From Candidatus Omnitrophota bacterium (GTDB lineage Bacteria; Omnitrophota; Gorgyraeia; Tantalellales; Tantalellaceae), in assembly GCA_014728075.1 (NCBI GenBank), contig WJMG01000043.1, positions 1 to 32,094 on the forward strand: a DNA stretch of 32,094 nt. The letters are read 5' to 3'. Below, piece after piece: positions 25,517 through 32,051 of this stretch. A program made the position numbers and the translations under genes. Every line of letters starts with the position of its first letter. Position 1 is the first letter of the stretch. Below the pieces are notes generated by a model. That model worked only from the letters and a program-made list of their open reading frames with translations. It was not told the origin of the DNA and searched no databases.

Positions 25517-25737
25517 GTCCCGATCCCCCCGGGTTGCCCCTCGACATCGGACATTTTCAATGAAAAACAATAAATGAGGCATGTAGAAGTACAGGCGCTT
25601 TTAATAAGTCATTTGAAACTTAATACACAGCGGATATATGAGGGCAGGGGGGGGATGAGGAATATTATGGAACATGATCCGGGAGCATAGCGCATGGCCC
25701 CGGCCTCACAGCTGCCGAAGGCCGATACCTTATTCCT

Positions 25738-25781
25738 AAAACAAAGAACCGGAGAGCTGAAGCTCTCCGGTTCTTTGTTTT
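25738..25781. terminator. Bidirectional terminator between convergent genes
   Basis: A perfect 20-bp stem, AAAACAAAGAACCGGAGAGC / GCTCTCCGGTTCTTTGTTTT, with a TGAA loop. A-runs on one side and T-runs on the other allow it to end both the plus-strand mannan-type locus and the minus-strand barrel gene. The remaining 220 bases of the gap show no gene or other site that I can name. Confidence 0.93.
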
Positions 25782-25800
25782 CTTATTAAGCCAGCGTTTT

Positions 25801-26700
25801 TCAGAACAAAGCCTGCACCTTAAAGATGAATTCCTGAGCCTGGCTAACACTGTGGTACCTGTCGGCTCGACCGTCGCCCCGGCCCCACAGGGTCTGTCCA
25901 TACTGGAGCTCCAGGTTGAGCGAGGAATCCCCGCCTTTTTCGATGCTGTTGAACCCTTTCCCAAGTAAGTTAAATATGGTACCTACCCGCCAGGTTACGC
26001 CGTCTTTCCTGTACCCCGTGTCCATGTGGGAGAAGGAACAATCGATCTCTCCTTTAAGCATAAGCCTGTCCACGGGGGCAAAACCCAGTTCTGCGAATAC
26101 GGGAAAAGTGTTCGCGAACTGGCCGCCGTTAAACCTGTAGCCGCTCTCCACGGAAAAGTAAGTCAACTTCTTGTCTATGTTGAAGGCTTTACCGACCAGC
26201 GCTCTAACATCCAGTGAATTGCCGTATTCGTAAAGGTCGGGGGGTGTTACCTGGTCGCTCGCCGTATCTACGAAATATTTCACCTGAACGGAGGTCACGA
26301 CGGGTTTTTCCATTATCCGATATTTAGCGCCAAAATTTATCTGTTTAAAACCCTCCCTGTGGGTCCTTCCGGTGTTGGGGCCCCACGCGAAGTCCCAGGC
26401 GGTACCGTAGTCGTTGGCCCAGCGGTTCCAGGTATAGGGTATACCGAGGAGCAGGTTGAAGTCATCCGTTGCTCCGTATTCCAGTTTTCCTTCCACATCC
26501 CATATCTCTGAATTACCATGGTCCGGCCAGCGATGTTTTTCACCTTTCGGGTCAAAGTAATCTCGAGAGTGAAAGTATCTCGTGAAGACCTCAGTCCACG
26601 CTTTTCCCTGTTTAAGCGTCCAGGGGCCGGCCCAAGCGGTAGTGGCCGTGCCCGAGAAGAGCAGTAACCCTGTCAGGAATAAGGAAACGAGTTTTTTCAT
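25801..26700 (-). CDS. Outer-membrane beta-barrel-like protein
   Basis: 299 residues with a signal peptide ('MKKLVSLFLTGLLLFSGTATTAWA'). The mature chain alternates polar and hydrophobic residues in strand-like segments ('IWDVEGKLEYGATDDFNLLLGIPYTW', 'TYFSVESGYRFNGG', 'LMLKGEIDCSFSHMD', 'SSLNLELQYGQTLWG') and ends in Phe ('FKVQALF'), as outer-membrane barrels usually do. This supports a Gram-negative envelope. AAGGGGGA precedes the start. It lies 22 bases downstream of the small gene at 26723-26992 and probably shares its transcript. The function is unknown; a porin-like role for the products of the neighbouring glycan locus is only a guess. Confidence 0.8.
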   Translation of the reverse strand: MKKLVSLFLTGLLLFSGTATTAWAGPWTLKQGKAWTEVFTRYFHSRDYFDPKGEKHRWPDHGNSEIWDVEGKLEYGATDDFNLLLGIPYTWNRWANDYGTAWDFAWGPNTGRTHREGFKQINFGAKYRIMEKPVVTSVQVKYFVDTASDQVTPPDLYEYGNSLDVRALVGKAFNIDKKLTYFSVESGYRFNGGQFANTFPVFAELGFAPVDRLMLKGEIDCSFSHMDTGYRKDGVTWRVGTIFNLLGKGFNSIEKGGDSSLNLELQYGQTLWGRGDGRADRYHSVSQAQEFIFKVQALF

Positions 26701-26722
26701 TAAATCCCCCTTGTTGAATGTT

Positions 26723-26992
26723 TTAACGGCTCAAGCCGAAAAAAGCGGAGAACCAGGCCATGAGGCTGTCCTGGTTCTTTTGCTGTTCCTCTAATATGGA
26801 TTTTACATCATCGGGCGTCAAAATGCCCTTTTCGGTAAGGATCGCGCCTATTTCCCGCTGTACCTTGTGATTTTCCGCGTATTCTTTCTGGGTCTTTATG
26901 GCTTCCTCGATGTCCTTGCGCGAGGCAAGGCCTTTGCTGACGGCTATTTCTCCGAACCTGCGCCACCTTCTTCTTTTGAGGAATCCAAACAT
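26723..26992 (-). CDS. Small stand-alone MshEN/GspE-N-like protein
   Basis: 89 residues. Two similar halves are visible: 'RRFGEIAVSKGLASRKDIEEAIKTQ' and 'REIGAILTEKGILTPDDVKSILEEQ'. Each follows the G-x-x-L-x-x-x-G-hydrophobic...L...Q pattern of the N-terminal domain of type II secretion/type IV pilus ATPases (GspE-N, MshEN). MshEN domains can bind cyclic di-GMP. Here the domain stands alone, with no ATPase. A basic N-terminus ('FLKRRRWRR') and a hydrophobic C-terminal end ('SLMAWFSAFFGL') flank it. A near-consensus promoter precedes it. Ligand binding is inference from family resemblance. Confidence 0.68.
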   Translation of the reverse strand: MFGFLKRRRWRRFGEIAVSKGLASRKDIEEAIKTQKEYAENHKVQREIGAILTEKGILTPDDVKSILEEQQKNQDSLMAWFSAFFGLSR

Positions 26993-27036
26993 GCCGGCCT
27001 TTTAAATGTTATACAATAAAAATCTTTTTGAAAAAT

Positions 27037-27065
27037 AGTATATATTATATATAGTTATGAGTCAA
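27037..27065 (-). promoter_or_regulatory. Sigma70-type promoter for the small gene and barrel gene
   Basis: On the minus strand TTGACT (27065-27060), 17 bases, TATACT (27042-27037), in an AT-rich stretch upstream of the gene ending at 26992. Confidence 0.65.
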
Positions 27066-27283
27066 GTGTGAAGAAAGGAAAACAGGGTAGAGCGCCGCTG
27101 AACCGGAGGGCCGGCGTCCCGGTGACCACTTACAGTTTTGGTTTTGTACCGGGTACGGACACAAAGCGGTACCTGTCCCCACCCCTCGAGTCTCTGGCCT
27201 GCCGAAAGCCGATATTCGAGCTCGTCTGTGTATAGGGCATCTACGGGATATCGCATATTCCCGAATACCCTGAAAGAATATTA
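27066..27283. other. Intergenic region with REP-like palindromic sequence
   Basis: This is most of the 342-base gap between two divergent genes, lying between their predicted promoters. It is more GC-rich than the promoter flanks. It contains GTACC-G-GGTAC (27146-27156) followed by GGTACCTGTCCCC (27168-27180), a compact palindrome-rich segment that resembles dispersed extragenic repeats in other genomes. No convincing gene was found; short open frames on both strands cross it without a ribosome-binding site. Confidence 0.35.
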
Positions 27284-27311
27284 TTGACTTCCTAAAATTA
27301 TTATATATATT
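27284..27311 (+). promoter_or_regulatory. Sigma70-type promoter for the glycosyltransferase operon
   Basis: TTGACT (27284-27289), 16 bases, TATATT (27306-27311), 24 bases before the start codon of the PMT/ArnT-like gene. Confidence 0.6.
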
Positions 27312-27334
27312 AATATACAAAGACTGGAGATGTA

Positions 27335-28966
27335 ATGAGAACAAGACTATACATAACGGCATTCCTGCTGTTAGGGGCCTTTATTTTCCTGTTCGGCCTG
27401 GGGGATATGGCTCTGACCGATCCGGACGAATCCTTTTACGCGGAAACGGCGAGAGAAATGCTGGCCGAGGGAGAATGGGGGACCCCGCTTATTTTCGGCG
27501 AGCCTCAGTTCGAGAAGCCGGCCCTTTTTTACTGGCTTGTCAAATCCTCTTTTATGGTTTTCGGTGTCAACGAGTTCGCCGCGCGGTTTCCTTCGGTGAT
27601 CCTCGCTCTTTTGGGCCTTTTGGGCATCTTCCTGCTCGGCCGTATATTCTTTTCCGAAAAATGCGGTTTCCTGGCGGCCGTTATAGCCGCCACGAGCATG
27701 AAGTATGTGGTTCTGGCAAGAGCCTGTGTGACGGATATGGCCCTTATGGTATTTATCCTTTTCGTTTTCGTTTTTTTCTTTCTGGGCTGGCGAAAAGAAA
27801 AGAAACTTTATTTCATCCTTGCTTCGGCTTCGATGGGGCTGGCCGTGCTTACGAAGGGCCCCATAGGCCTTTTGATACCCGGCCTCGTTCTTCTAATATA
27901 CCTTTCCGTCAGCCGGCAGTGGGGATCTTTCGGGAAAATACCCGTAATATCCTGTGTGCTGGCTTTTCTGGCCGCGGCTTTGCCCTGGTACCTCTACGCT
28001 TATATTACGCACGGTGAAAGGTTCCTGAGCGAGTTTTTCGGTTTTCAGAATGTCACAAGATTTCTCGTTCCAGAGCACAGGATAGGGGATTCCCCGTTCT
28101 TTTATATCCCGATCGTCCTTGCGGGTTTTTTCCCCTGGACCGTGTTCCTGCCGGTCTCCCTGTGGGACCATCTCAGGAGTAAGGGGAAAAAAGACGCTTT
28201 AGTGCCCGGTGTAAAAGGATTTCTACTTACATGGTTCCTTGTGGTCTTCGTCTTTTTCTCCATATCCAGGACCAAGCTGGTCACCTACATTTTCCCGCTT
28301 TTCCCCGTACTTCCACTGATCATGGCGCGTACATGGGAAAGGATCCTGTCGGGCGAAGGTGCCATCTCCCGCAGGGATTCGTGGATCGGCGCCTCTATGG
28401 GATTTTTCACCTTTTCCGTAGCCGCCGGGTTTGCCGTCGGGTATTATATCTGCCTGGACAGATACGGGGTTTCCCTGCATCCCATGATACCCTGGGTGGC
28501 CTTCCTTGTCTTTCTGGGATGTGTTTCGGTCTTTTTTTCGATAAAGCGACAACAGGCAAAGGCTTTTTCGGTCATAGTGCTTCTGGTCGCGCTCACGATA
28601 GTTCCGGTCACCTTTCACGCTTTTTCCGTAATCGACGCCTTCGAGTCAAGCAAGTACCTGTCCCTGAGATATAAGGACCTGTCCCGGGAAGGAGAGGAAG
28701 TCGGGGGTGAATGCGACCACCGGAGGGGAATAGCCTTCTACGCGAGAACAACGGAGGTCCAGGATATCCATCCGTACCACGCGCTCAAGGAATTTACCGC
28801 GCGTGAAGATCGTGTTTGGTGCATACTTCAGGAAAAACATTACGCGCAGCTGGACCGTGAGCAGCCCGGCAGGATGTCGGATCCGATAGCTTCGTCGGGG
28901 GAGTATGTCCTGGTGACCAACCGCGGGGACGACGCCGGCAAATATCAGGTCATAAGGATCGAGTAG
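27335..28966 (+). CDS. PMT/ArnT-like membrane glycosyltransferase (GT83/GT39-like)
   Basis: 543 residues with about ten or more membrane spans and a soluble C-terminal part. The N-terminal 'ALTDPDESFYAETAREMLAEGEWGTPLIFGEPQFEKPALFYWLVK' is the signature first periplasmic loop of ArnT-like transferases, with the acidic DPDE pair that binds the lipid-phosphate sugar. These enzymes move a sugar from undecaprenyl- or polyprenyl-phosphate to lipid A, protein or another glycan on the outer face of the inner membrane. The next gene, two bases downstream, could make the lipid-linked donor. GGAG precedes the start. The sugar and acceptor are not shown by the sequence. Confidence 0.87.
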   Translation: MRTRLYITAFLLLGAFIFLFGLGDMALTDPDESFYAETAREMLAEGEWGTPLIFGEPQFEKPALFYWLVKSSFMVFGVNEFAARFPSVILALLGLLGIFLLGRIFFSEKCGFLAAVIAATSMKYVVLARACVTDMALMVFILFVFVFFFLGWRKEKKLYFILASASMGLAVLTKGPIGLLIPGLVLLIYLSVSRQWGSFGKIPVISCVLAFLAAALPWYLYAYITHGERFLSEFFGFQNVTRFLVPEHRIGDSPFFYIPIVLAGFFPWTVFLPVSLWDHLRSKGKKDALVPGVKGFLLTWFLVVFVFFSISRTKLVTYIFPLFPVLPLIMARTWERILSGEGAISRRDSWIGASMGFFTFSVAAGFAVGYYICLDRYGVSLHPMIPWVAFLVFLGCVSVFFSIKRQQAKAFSVIVLLVALTIVPVTFHAFSVIDAFESSKYLSLRYKDLSREGEEVGGECDHRRGIAFYARTTEVQDIHPYHALKEFTAREDRVWCILQEKHYAQLDREQPGRMSDPIASSGEYVLVTNRGDDAGKYQVIRIE

Positions 28967-28968
28967 AG

Positions 28969-29676
28969 ATGAACCTTAACTACAGTGTTTCTTTCGTTCT
29001 TCCCATGTACAACGAATGGGAGAACATAGAAAAATCCATCAGCATACTCAGGACCCTGGCGGGTGAGATCGCCCCCGATTACGAGATAGTTGTGGTGGAC
29101 GACGCCTCAACGGATTCTTCGGGAGATCTCGTCGAGACTATGGCTAAAACCTCCGGTGATATAAGATTCTACAGGCTCGAGAAGAACACGAAATTCGGAG
29201 GGGCCTTCGCCAGAGGGTTCAAGGAAGCCACCAAAGACATTATAATGTACATGGATTCCGACATGCCGGTGAGCGTGGCGGACATAATGGAATCTTACCC
29301 TCTGATACAGGAGTACGATATCGTTACCGGATGCAGCAGCGTCAAGAAGGGGGACACTATTAAAAGAAAGATAATTTCCGGGGTATACAATGCCCTGGTC
29401 CAGACGCTGTTCGGCCTTGATATCAAGGATATAAATTCGGGGTACAAGATAGTCCGGCGGGAACTGGTGGACGATCTGAAGTTCATCTCAAGAAGCCCTT
29501 TCGTGGATGTGGAACTTTTCATACATGCCAAGAAGAGGGGGAAAAAGGTCAAGCAGTATCCCCTGGTATTCCAGTCCCGTTCAGGAGGGAGGTCCCACAT
29601 CTCGGCAATGCCCGTGATACTGGCCACTTTCCGTGATATGCTCAAGGCGAAACTTTTTTCCGGAATTTCAAGATGA
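28969..29676 (+). CDS. GT2 glycosyltransferase, polyprenyl-phosphate sugar synthase-like
   Basis: 235 residues, a single GT-A domain: 'FVLPMYNEWENIEKSISIL', 'EIVVVDDASTDSSGDLVE', the metal-binding 'MYMDSDMP' and 'DINSGYKIVRRELV'. It resembles dolichyl-phosphate mannose synthase and the catalytic part of ArnC/GtrB, which move a sugar from an NDP-sugar to polyprenyl phosphate. There are no C-terminal membrane spans. It lies two bases after the PMT/ArnT-like gene, so the pair likely forms one donor-synthesis and transfer unit. A GDP-mannose donor would fit the upstream genes but is not shown. Confidence 0.87.
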   Translation: MNLNYSVSFVLPMYNEWENIEKSISILRTLAGEIAPDYEIVVVDDASTDSSGDLVETMAKTSGDIRFYRLEKNTKFGGAFARGFKEATKDIIMYMDSDMPVSVADIMESYPLIQEYDIVTGCSSVKKGDTIKRKIISGVYNALVQTLFGLDIKDINSGYKIVRRELVDDLKFISRSPFVDVELFIHAKKRGKKVKQYPLVFQSRSGGRSHISAMPVILATFRDMLKAKLFSGISR

Positions 29677-30521
29677 AGAAACTCGTGATCAATGCTGACG
29701 ACGCCGGTTTATCGAGCTGTGTAAACGAAGCCGTCATAAAGTGCCTGGAAGAAGGAGCCGTGACCGGCACCAGCGTAATGCCTTGCGGAGAGAGTTTCAG
29801 CGAGGCATCGGCCATGCTTAAGGACGCGGGCGTGACCGAAGCGGGACTTCACATTACACTCACTGGCGGATTTAAACCGGCTTCTTCGAGCGCTTCGGAA
29901 GTGTATTCCCTTCTCGGAGAGGAGGGGAGATTTCCCGCTACTTATATCGGCCTTTTCCGCAGGCTTGCCGCGGGAAAAGTGTCGGCCGGACACCTGCGAA
30001 AAGAACTCGGCGCCCAGCTGGACGCTTTGCGTGAGGAGGGCTTGACCGTTACCCACATAGATTCCCACGAGCATGTTCACATGTTCCCGGGTATCCTGAG
30101 CGAGGTTATAGCTCTTGCCGGGCGGTCCGGTGTGGAATATGTAAGGTTTCCCTGCGAGTGGAGCGGTTTCTGTGTCTCCCTTTCAGTGAAGGATATTTTA
30201 AGGCATTCGGCGCTCAAGTTCTTCGCGCTTCTGTCCCGACGCAAGTTCCGGGAAGTTAAGCATAACGACCTTTTTATGGGGCATTACCACGCGGGGAGGG
30301 TGGACGAAGAGGTGCTCGGGATGTTCATCGAGAACGCGGCGGAAGGTCTGACCGAGGTTGCGGTCCATCCCTGCGCGTACGACGCGGAATTTCTTGAGAA
30401 AAATCCCTGGTACGCGAACGGTCCCGCGGAACTGGAAGCTCTGCTTTCGGAAAAATGGAAAAAGAAGATCAGAGAAGGAGGGGTGAGACTGGTAAGCCAC
30501 GGTGAGGCGGTTCGCGCCTGA
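29673..30521 (+). CDS. YdjC/ChbG-family carbohydrate deacetylase-like protein
   Basis: 282 residues. 'LVINADDAGLSSCVNEAV' (metal-binding DD), 'AGLHITLTGG', 'THIDSHEHVHMFPGI' (metal-binding His) and 'VAVHPCAYDAEF' are the hallmark motifs of the YdjC family, which removes N-acetyl groups from sugars such as chito-oligosaccharides or lipid-linked GlcNAc (HpnK-like). The ATG overlaps the stop codon of the GT2 gene (ATGA), so translation is coupled. Its place beside a polyprenyl-phosphate pathway suggests that it deacetylates a lipid-linked or envelope sugar; that is inference. A terminator follows at once. Confidence 0.88.
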   Translation: MKKLVINADDAGLSSCVNEAVIKCLEEGAVTGTSVMPCGESFSEASAMLKDAGVTEAGLHITLTGGFKPASSSASEVYSLLGEEGRFPATYIGLFRRLAAGKVSAGHLRKELGAQLDALREEGLTVTHIDSHEHVHMFPGILSEVIALAGRSGVEYVRFPCEWSGFCVSLSVKDILRHSALKFFALLSRRKFREVKHNDLFMGHYHAGRVDEEVLGMFIENAAEGLTEVAVHPCAYDAEFLEKNPWYANGPAELEALLSEKWKKKIREGGVRLVSHGEAVRA

Positions 30522-30545
30522 TCCGGACGAATAAAGACCAGAACA

Positions 30546-30575
30546 AAAAAGCCCGGCTTTTCGGCCGGGCTTTTT
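30546..30575 (+). terminator. Terminator after the glycosyltransferase operon
   Basis: AAAAAGCCCGGC / GCCGGGCTTTTT with a six-base TTTTCG loop. The A-run upstream means that it may also serve the convergent small gene on the minus strand. Confidence 0.88.
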
Positions 30576-30590
30576 CGTTTCAGGCGCATC

Positions 30591-30785
30591 TTATTCCTCG
30601 TTAAGTATCAGCACCACCGCGACCAGCATCAGGCAGGCTATTCCCGAGTACATGCCGCTTGCGCTCAGGCCCCCGGGGACTATCATGCCCAGTATTCCCG
30701 GTTCGCCGCCCGTGAACCTGGCTATAAAAGTGAAGATCATCAGGATCACGCCTATGACCGCTATGATGTTGCCAAGAGTTTTCAT
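30591..30785 (-). CDS. Small two-span membrane protein
   Basis: 64 residues from the ATG at 30785. This start is chosen over the longer 76-residue frame in the track because GGGAGGTGG lies just upstream of it. Two hydrophobic segments ('IIAVIGVILMIFTFIARF' and 'GMYSGIACLMLVAVVLIL') are joined by a Gly/Pro-rich loop. No family recognised. It has its own promoter and stands alone between the glycosyltransferase operon and the tRNA. Confidence 0.7.
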   Translation of the reverse strand: MKTLGNIIAVIGVILMIFTFIARFTGGEPGILGMIVPGGLSASGMYSGIACLMLVAVVLILNEE

Positions 30786-30825
30786 GTTTAACCACCTCCC
30801 GTTGGTTTCGCAGGTTATCATGGAA

Positions 30826-30853
30826 AGTATATCACCTGTAAGGCAAAAGACAA
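30826..30853 (-). promoter_or_regulatory. Promoter for the small membrane protein
   Basis: Minus strand: TTGTCT (30853-30848), 16 bases, TATACT (30831-30826), about 40 bases before the chosen start codon. Confidence 0.55.
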
Positions 30854-30910
30854 GGGTGCGGTAAAGTAATTGTTCGCGGGCAGGTTCCTGATAACGGTTA
30901 CTTTTACATA

Positions 30911-30945
30911 AAAAAACACCACTCGATATTCAAGTGGTGTTTTTT
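30911..30945 (-). terminator. Terminator of the tRNA-Leu transcript
   Basis: AAAAAACACCACT and AGTGGTGTTTTTT form a perfect 13-bp stem with a nine-base loop, directly after the tRNA 3' end on the minus strand. The T-run is on the minus strand. Confidence 0.85.
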
Positions 30946-30946
30946 A

Positions 30947-31032
30947 TGGTGCGGGCGAGAGGATTTGAACCTCCACAGGGTTGCCCCCACATGGACCTGA
31001 ACCATGCGCGTCTGCCGTTCCGCCACGCCCGC
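30947..31032 (-). tRNA. tRNA-Leu (anticodon CAG)
   Basis: On the minus strand the molecule reads GCGGGCGTGGCGGAACGGCA... and ends CGCCCGC-A-CCA. The acceptor stem is seven pairs. The anticodon arm is CATGG-TTCAGGT-CCATG, giving CAG, which reads the leucine codon CUG. A long variable arm (TGGGGGCAACCCTGT) marks it as a class II tRNA, and the T arm is GGAGG-TTCAAAT-CCTCT. The CCA end is encoded. Length is 86 bases. Confidence 0.96.
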
Positions 31033-31033
31033 A

Positions 31034-31056
31034 GTAAAATTTCGAAGAAATTTTAC
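31034..31056. repeat. Perfect hairpin just before the tRNA 5' end
   Basis: GTAAAATTTC-GAA-GAAATTTTAC, a perfect 10-bp stem with a three-base loop, starts two bases outside the mature tRNA. In the precursor it would lie at the RNase P cleavage side. Confidence 0.6.
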
Positions 31057-31057
31057 A

Positions 31058-31142
31058 GAGCAATAGAACAGTGGAGCAATAGAGCAATAATAGATAGCGA
31101 CAATGTTCTATTGCGGTCCAATGCTCTATTGTTCCACTGTTC
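31058..31142. repeat. Head-to-head array of degenerate 8-nt units
   Basis: Units of form GARCARTR run in tandem: GAGCAATA, GAACAGTG, GAGCAATA, GAGCAATA (31058-31089). After a short core, related units run in the opposite orientation: CAATGCTC, TATTGTTC, CACTGTTC (31119-31142). The outer 21 bases on each side (31066-31086 and 31122-31142) are inverted copies with one G-U-compatible difference, so the array can fold into a long hairpin. No open frame uses it. Confidence 0.7.
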
Positions 31143-31199
31143 AGTAAATAGCTATATTTTTCAAATAACCATCAATTCCATTGACAATTGATGTAGAGG

Positions 31200-31228
31200 A
31201 TTATACTATAAATAAAAGCAAGCGTCAA
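31200..31228 (-). promoter_or_regulatory. Candidate promoter of the tRNA-Leu transcript
   Basis: Minus strand: TTGACG (31228-31223), 17 bases, TATAAT (31205-31200). The -35 box lies inside a perfect 12-bp hairpin, AAAGCAAGCGTC-AAAT-GACGCTTGCTTT (31215-31242), which could act as an operator or terminator. If used, the tRNA would have a leader of about 160 bases that includes the 8-nt array. Confidence 0.5.
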
Positions 31229-31242
31229 ATGACGCTTGCTTT

Positions 31243-31271
31243 CAGGTATAGGTAGAGGTATAGAGGTTGAG
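31243..31271 (+). repeat. GGTATAG-type short repeat upstream of smpB
   Basis: CAGGTATAGGTAGAGG (31243-31258) continues as TATAGAGGTTGAG. A 16-base stretch identical at 15 positions, CAGGTATAGGTTGAGG, lies on the other side of smpB (31783-31798). Confidence 0.55.
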
Positions 31272-31294
31272 TTTTTTGCTGATTATGTTATAAT
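31267..31294 (+). promoter_or_regulatory. Promoter for smpB
   Basis: TTGAGT (31267-31272), 16 bases, TATAAT (31289-31294). The -35 box is formed by the end of the GGTATAG-type repeat. The start codon is only 17 bases after the -10 box, so the leader would be about ten bases with no clear ribosome-binding site. Confidence 0.55.
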
Positions 31295-31310
31295 AAAGTT
31301 AGAAAATATA

Positions 31311-31763
31311 ATGAAAAAAAACGCTAAAGTCTCGAATAAGCAGGCTTTTCGGGACTTTCAGATAGAAGAGACATACGAGGCCGGCATAGAGCTCAAGGGC
31401 AGCGAGGTAAAGTCCATAAGGGCAGGCCGGGCCAGCCTCAAAGGCGCTTTCGCGAGGGTTGACAACGGTGAGGTTTTTCTTTATAACATGCATATCACCC
31501 CTTACGAGTTCGCGAACGAGGATATAGATCCCGTAAGGGTGAGGAAACTACTTCTGCACCACTCGCAGATACACCAGGCTGAAGTAAAGATCAGCCAGAA
31601 GGGTTACGCGCTCGTTCCCCTCAGGATCTATTTCAGGAGGGGCTACGCCAAGGTGGAACTGGGGATAGGAAAAGGAAAGAAGCTTTACGATAAAAGGCAC
31701 GACCTCAAGAAGAAGGAAGCCGACCGCGAGATGCAGCGGGCGATGAAACACAAAAACAAGTAA
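31311..31763 (+). CDS. smpB: SsrA-binding protein SmpB
   Basis: 150 residues from the ATG at 31311, the usual length for the family; the longer TTG-start frame in the track adds an unrelated N-terminus and would start upstream of the promoter. SmpB binds tmRNA and carries it to stalled ribosomes for trans-translation. Conserved segments are '[31 protein letters not shown]', '[14 protein letters not shown]', '[10 protein letters not shown]' and the basic tail '[22 protein letters not shown]', which enters the decoding centre. The start codon lacks a clear ribosome-binding site and the leader appears very short. The 5' end of the tmRNA gene lies 289 bases downstream. Confidence 0.96.
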   Translation: MKKNAKVSNKQAFRDFQIEETYEAGIELKGSEVKSIRAGRASLKGAFARVDNGEVFLYNMHITPYEFANEDIDPVRVRKLLLHHSQIHQAEVKISQKGYALVPLRIYFRRGYAKVELGIGKGKKLYDKRHDLKKKEADREMQRAMKHKNK

Positions 31764-31776
31764 CTTGTTCCTGTAT

Positions 31777-31798
31777 CAGGTTCAGGTATAGGTTGAGG
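31777..31798 (+). repeat. GGTATAG-type short repeat downstream of smpB
   Basis: CAGGTTCAGGTATAGGTTGAGG is the partner of the repeat at 31243-31271. Confidence 0.5.
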
Positions 31799-31901
31799 CG
31801 ACGGACCAGGGATCACATATTTATACTTTGGTTCTTTGAAAAAAACAACTGTAATTAGAAAGACAAAGGATCATGTAAGTTCCGGGTAGTAATACCTTAA
31901 A

Positions 31902-32046
31902 AGGAAGGTGAGCAGTCCGCCTAAGGCGGATGTTGAGAGGAAACCATGGGTTTCCTCTCAAAGAAATTCTGCTGTGGTTCCCAACAGCCCGAAGGGTGCG
32001 AAGGGGGCCGCAAACACCTTTAAGGCCGCCCGGAGCACAGAATTTC
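31902..32046 (+). ncRNA. Candidate structured RNA between smpB and ssrA
   Basis: The stretch has no open frame and dense pairing. TCCGCC-TAA-GGCGGA (31916-31930) is followed by TTGAGAGGAAACC-ATG-GGTTTCCTCTCAA (31933-31961, perfect 13 bp). Then AGAAATTCTG... at about 31962 can close with CAGAATTTC at about 32039-32047 around a C/G-rich interior (GGGGGCC / GGCCGCCC). It could be an independent small RNA, a 5' leader of the tmRNA transcript, or a palindromic repeat. It does not match SRP or RNase P RNA as I know them; a 6S-type RNA cannot be excluded. Confidence 0.35.
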
Positions 32047-32051
32047 CTAGA

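Noticed and set aside
27045-27362. Minus-strand frames (105 and 64 residues) in the 342-base gap
   Set aside because: No ribosome-binding site, no domain, and they cross palindromic sequence and both predicted promoters; better seen as repeat-containing intergenic DNA.
31058-31142. CRISPR array
   Set aside because: Units are only eight bases, degenerate, without spacers of even length, and reverse orientation halfway.
30934-31191. 85-residue plus-strand frame over the tRNA
   Set aside because: It is the complement of tRNA-Leu followed by the repeat array; the 'ARGFEPPQG' start is a common artefact of antisense tRNA.
31181-31207. Plus-strand TTGACA...TATACT as a promoter for smpB
   Set aside because: The spacer is only 15 bases and a hairpin follows at once; the TTGAGT-16-TATAAT element nearer to smpB is better.
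31236-31310. TTG-start extension of SmpB
   Set aside because: It runs through a hairpin, a repeat and the promoter, and SmpB homology begins at the ATG at 31311.
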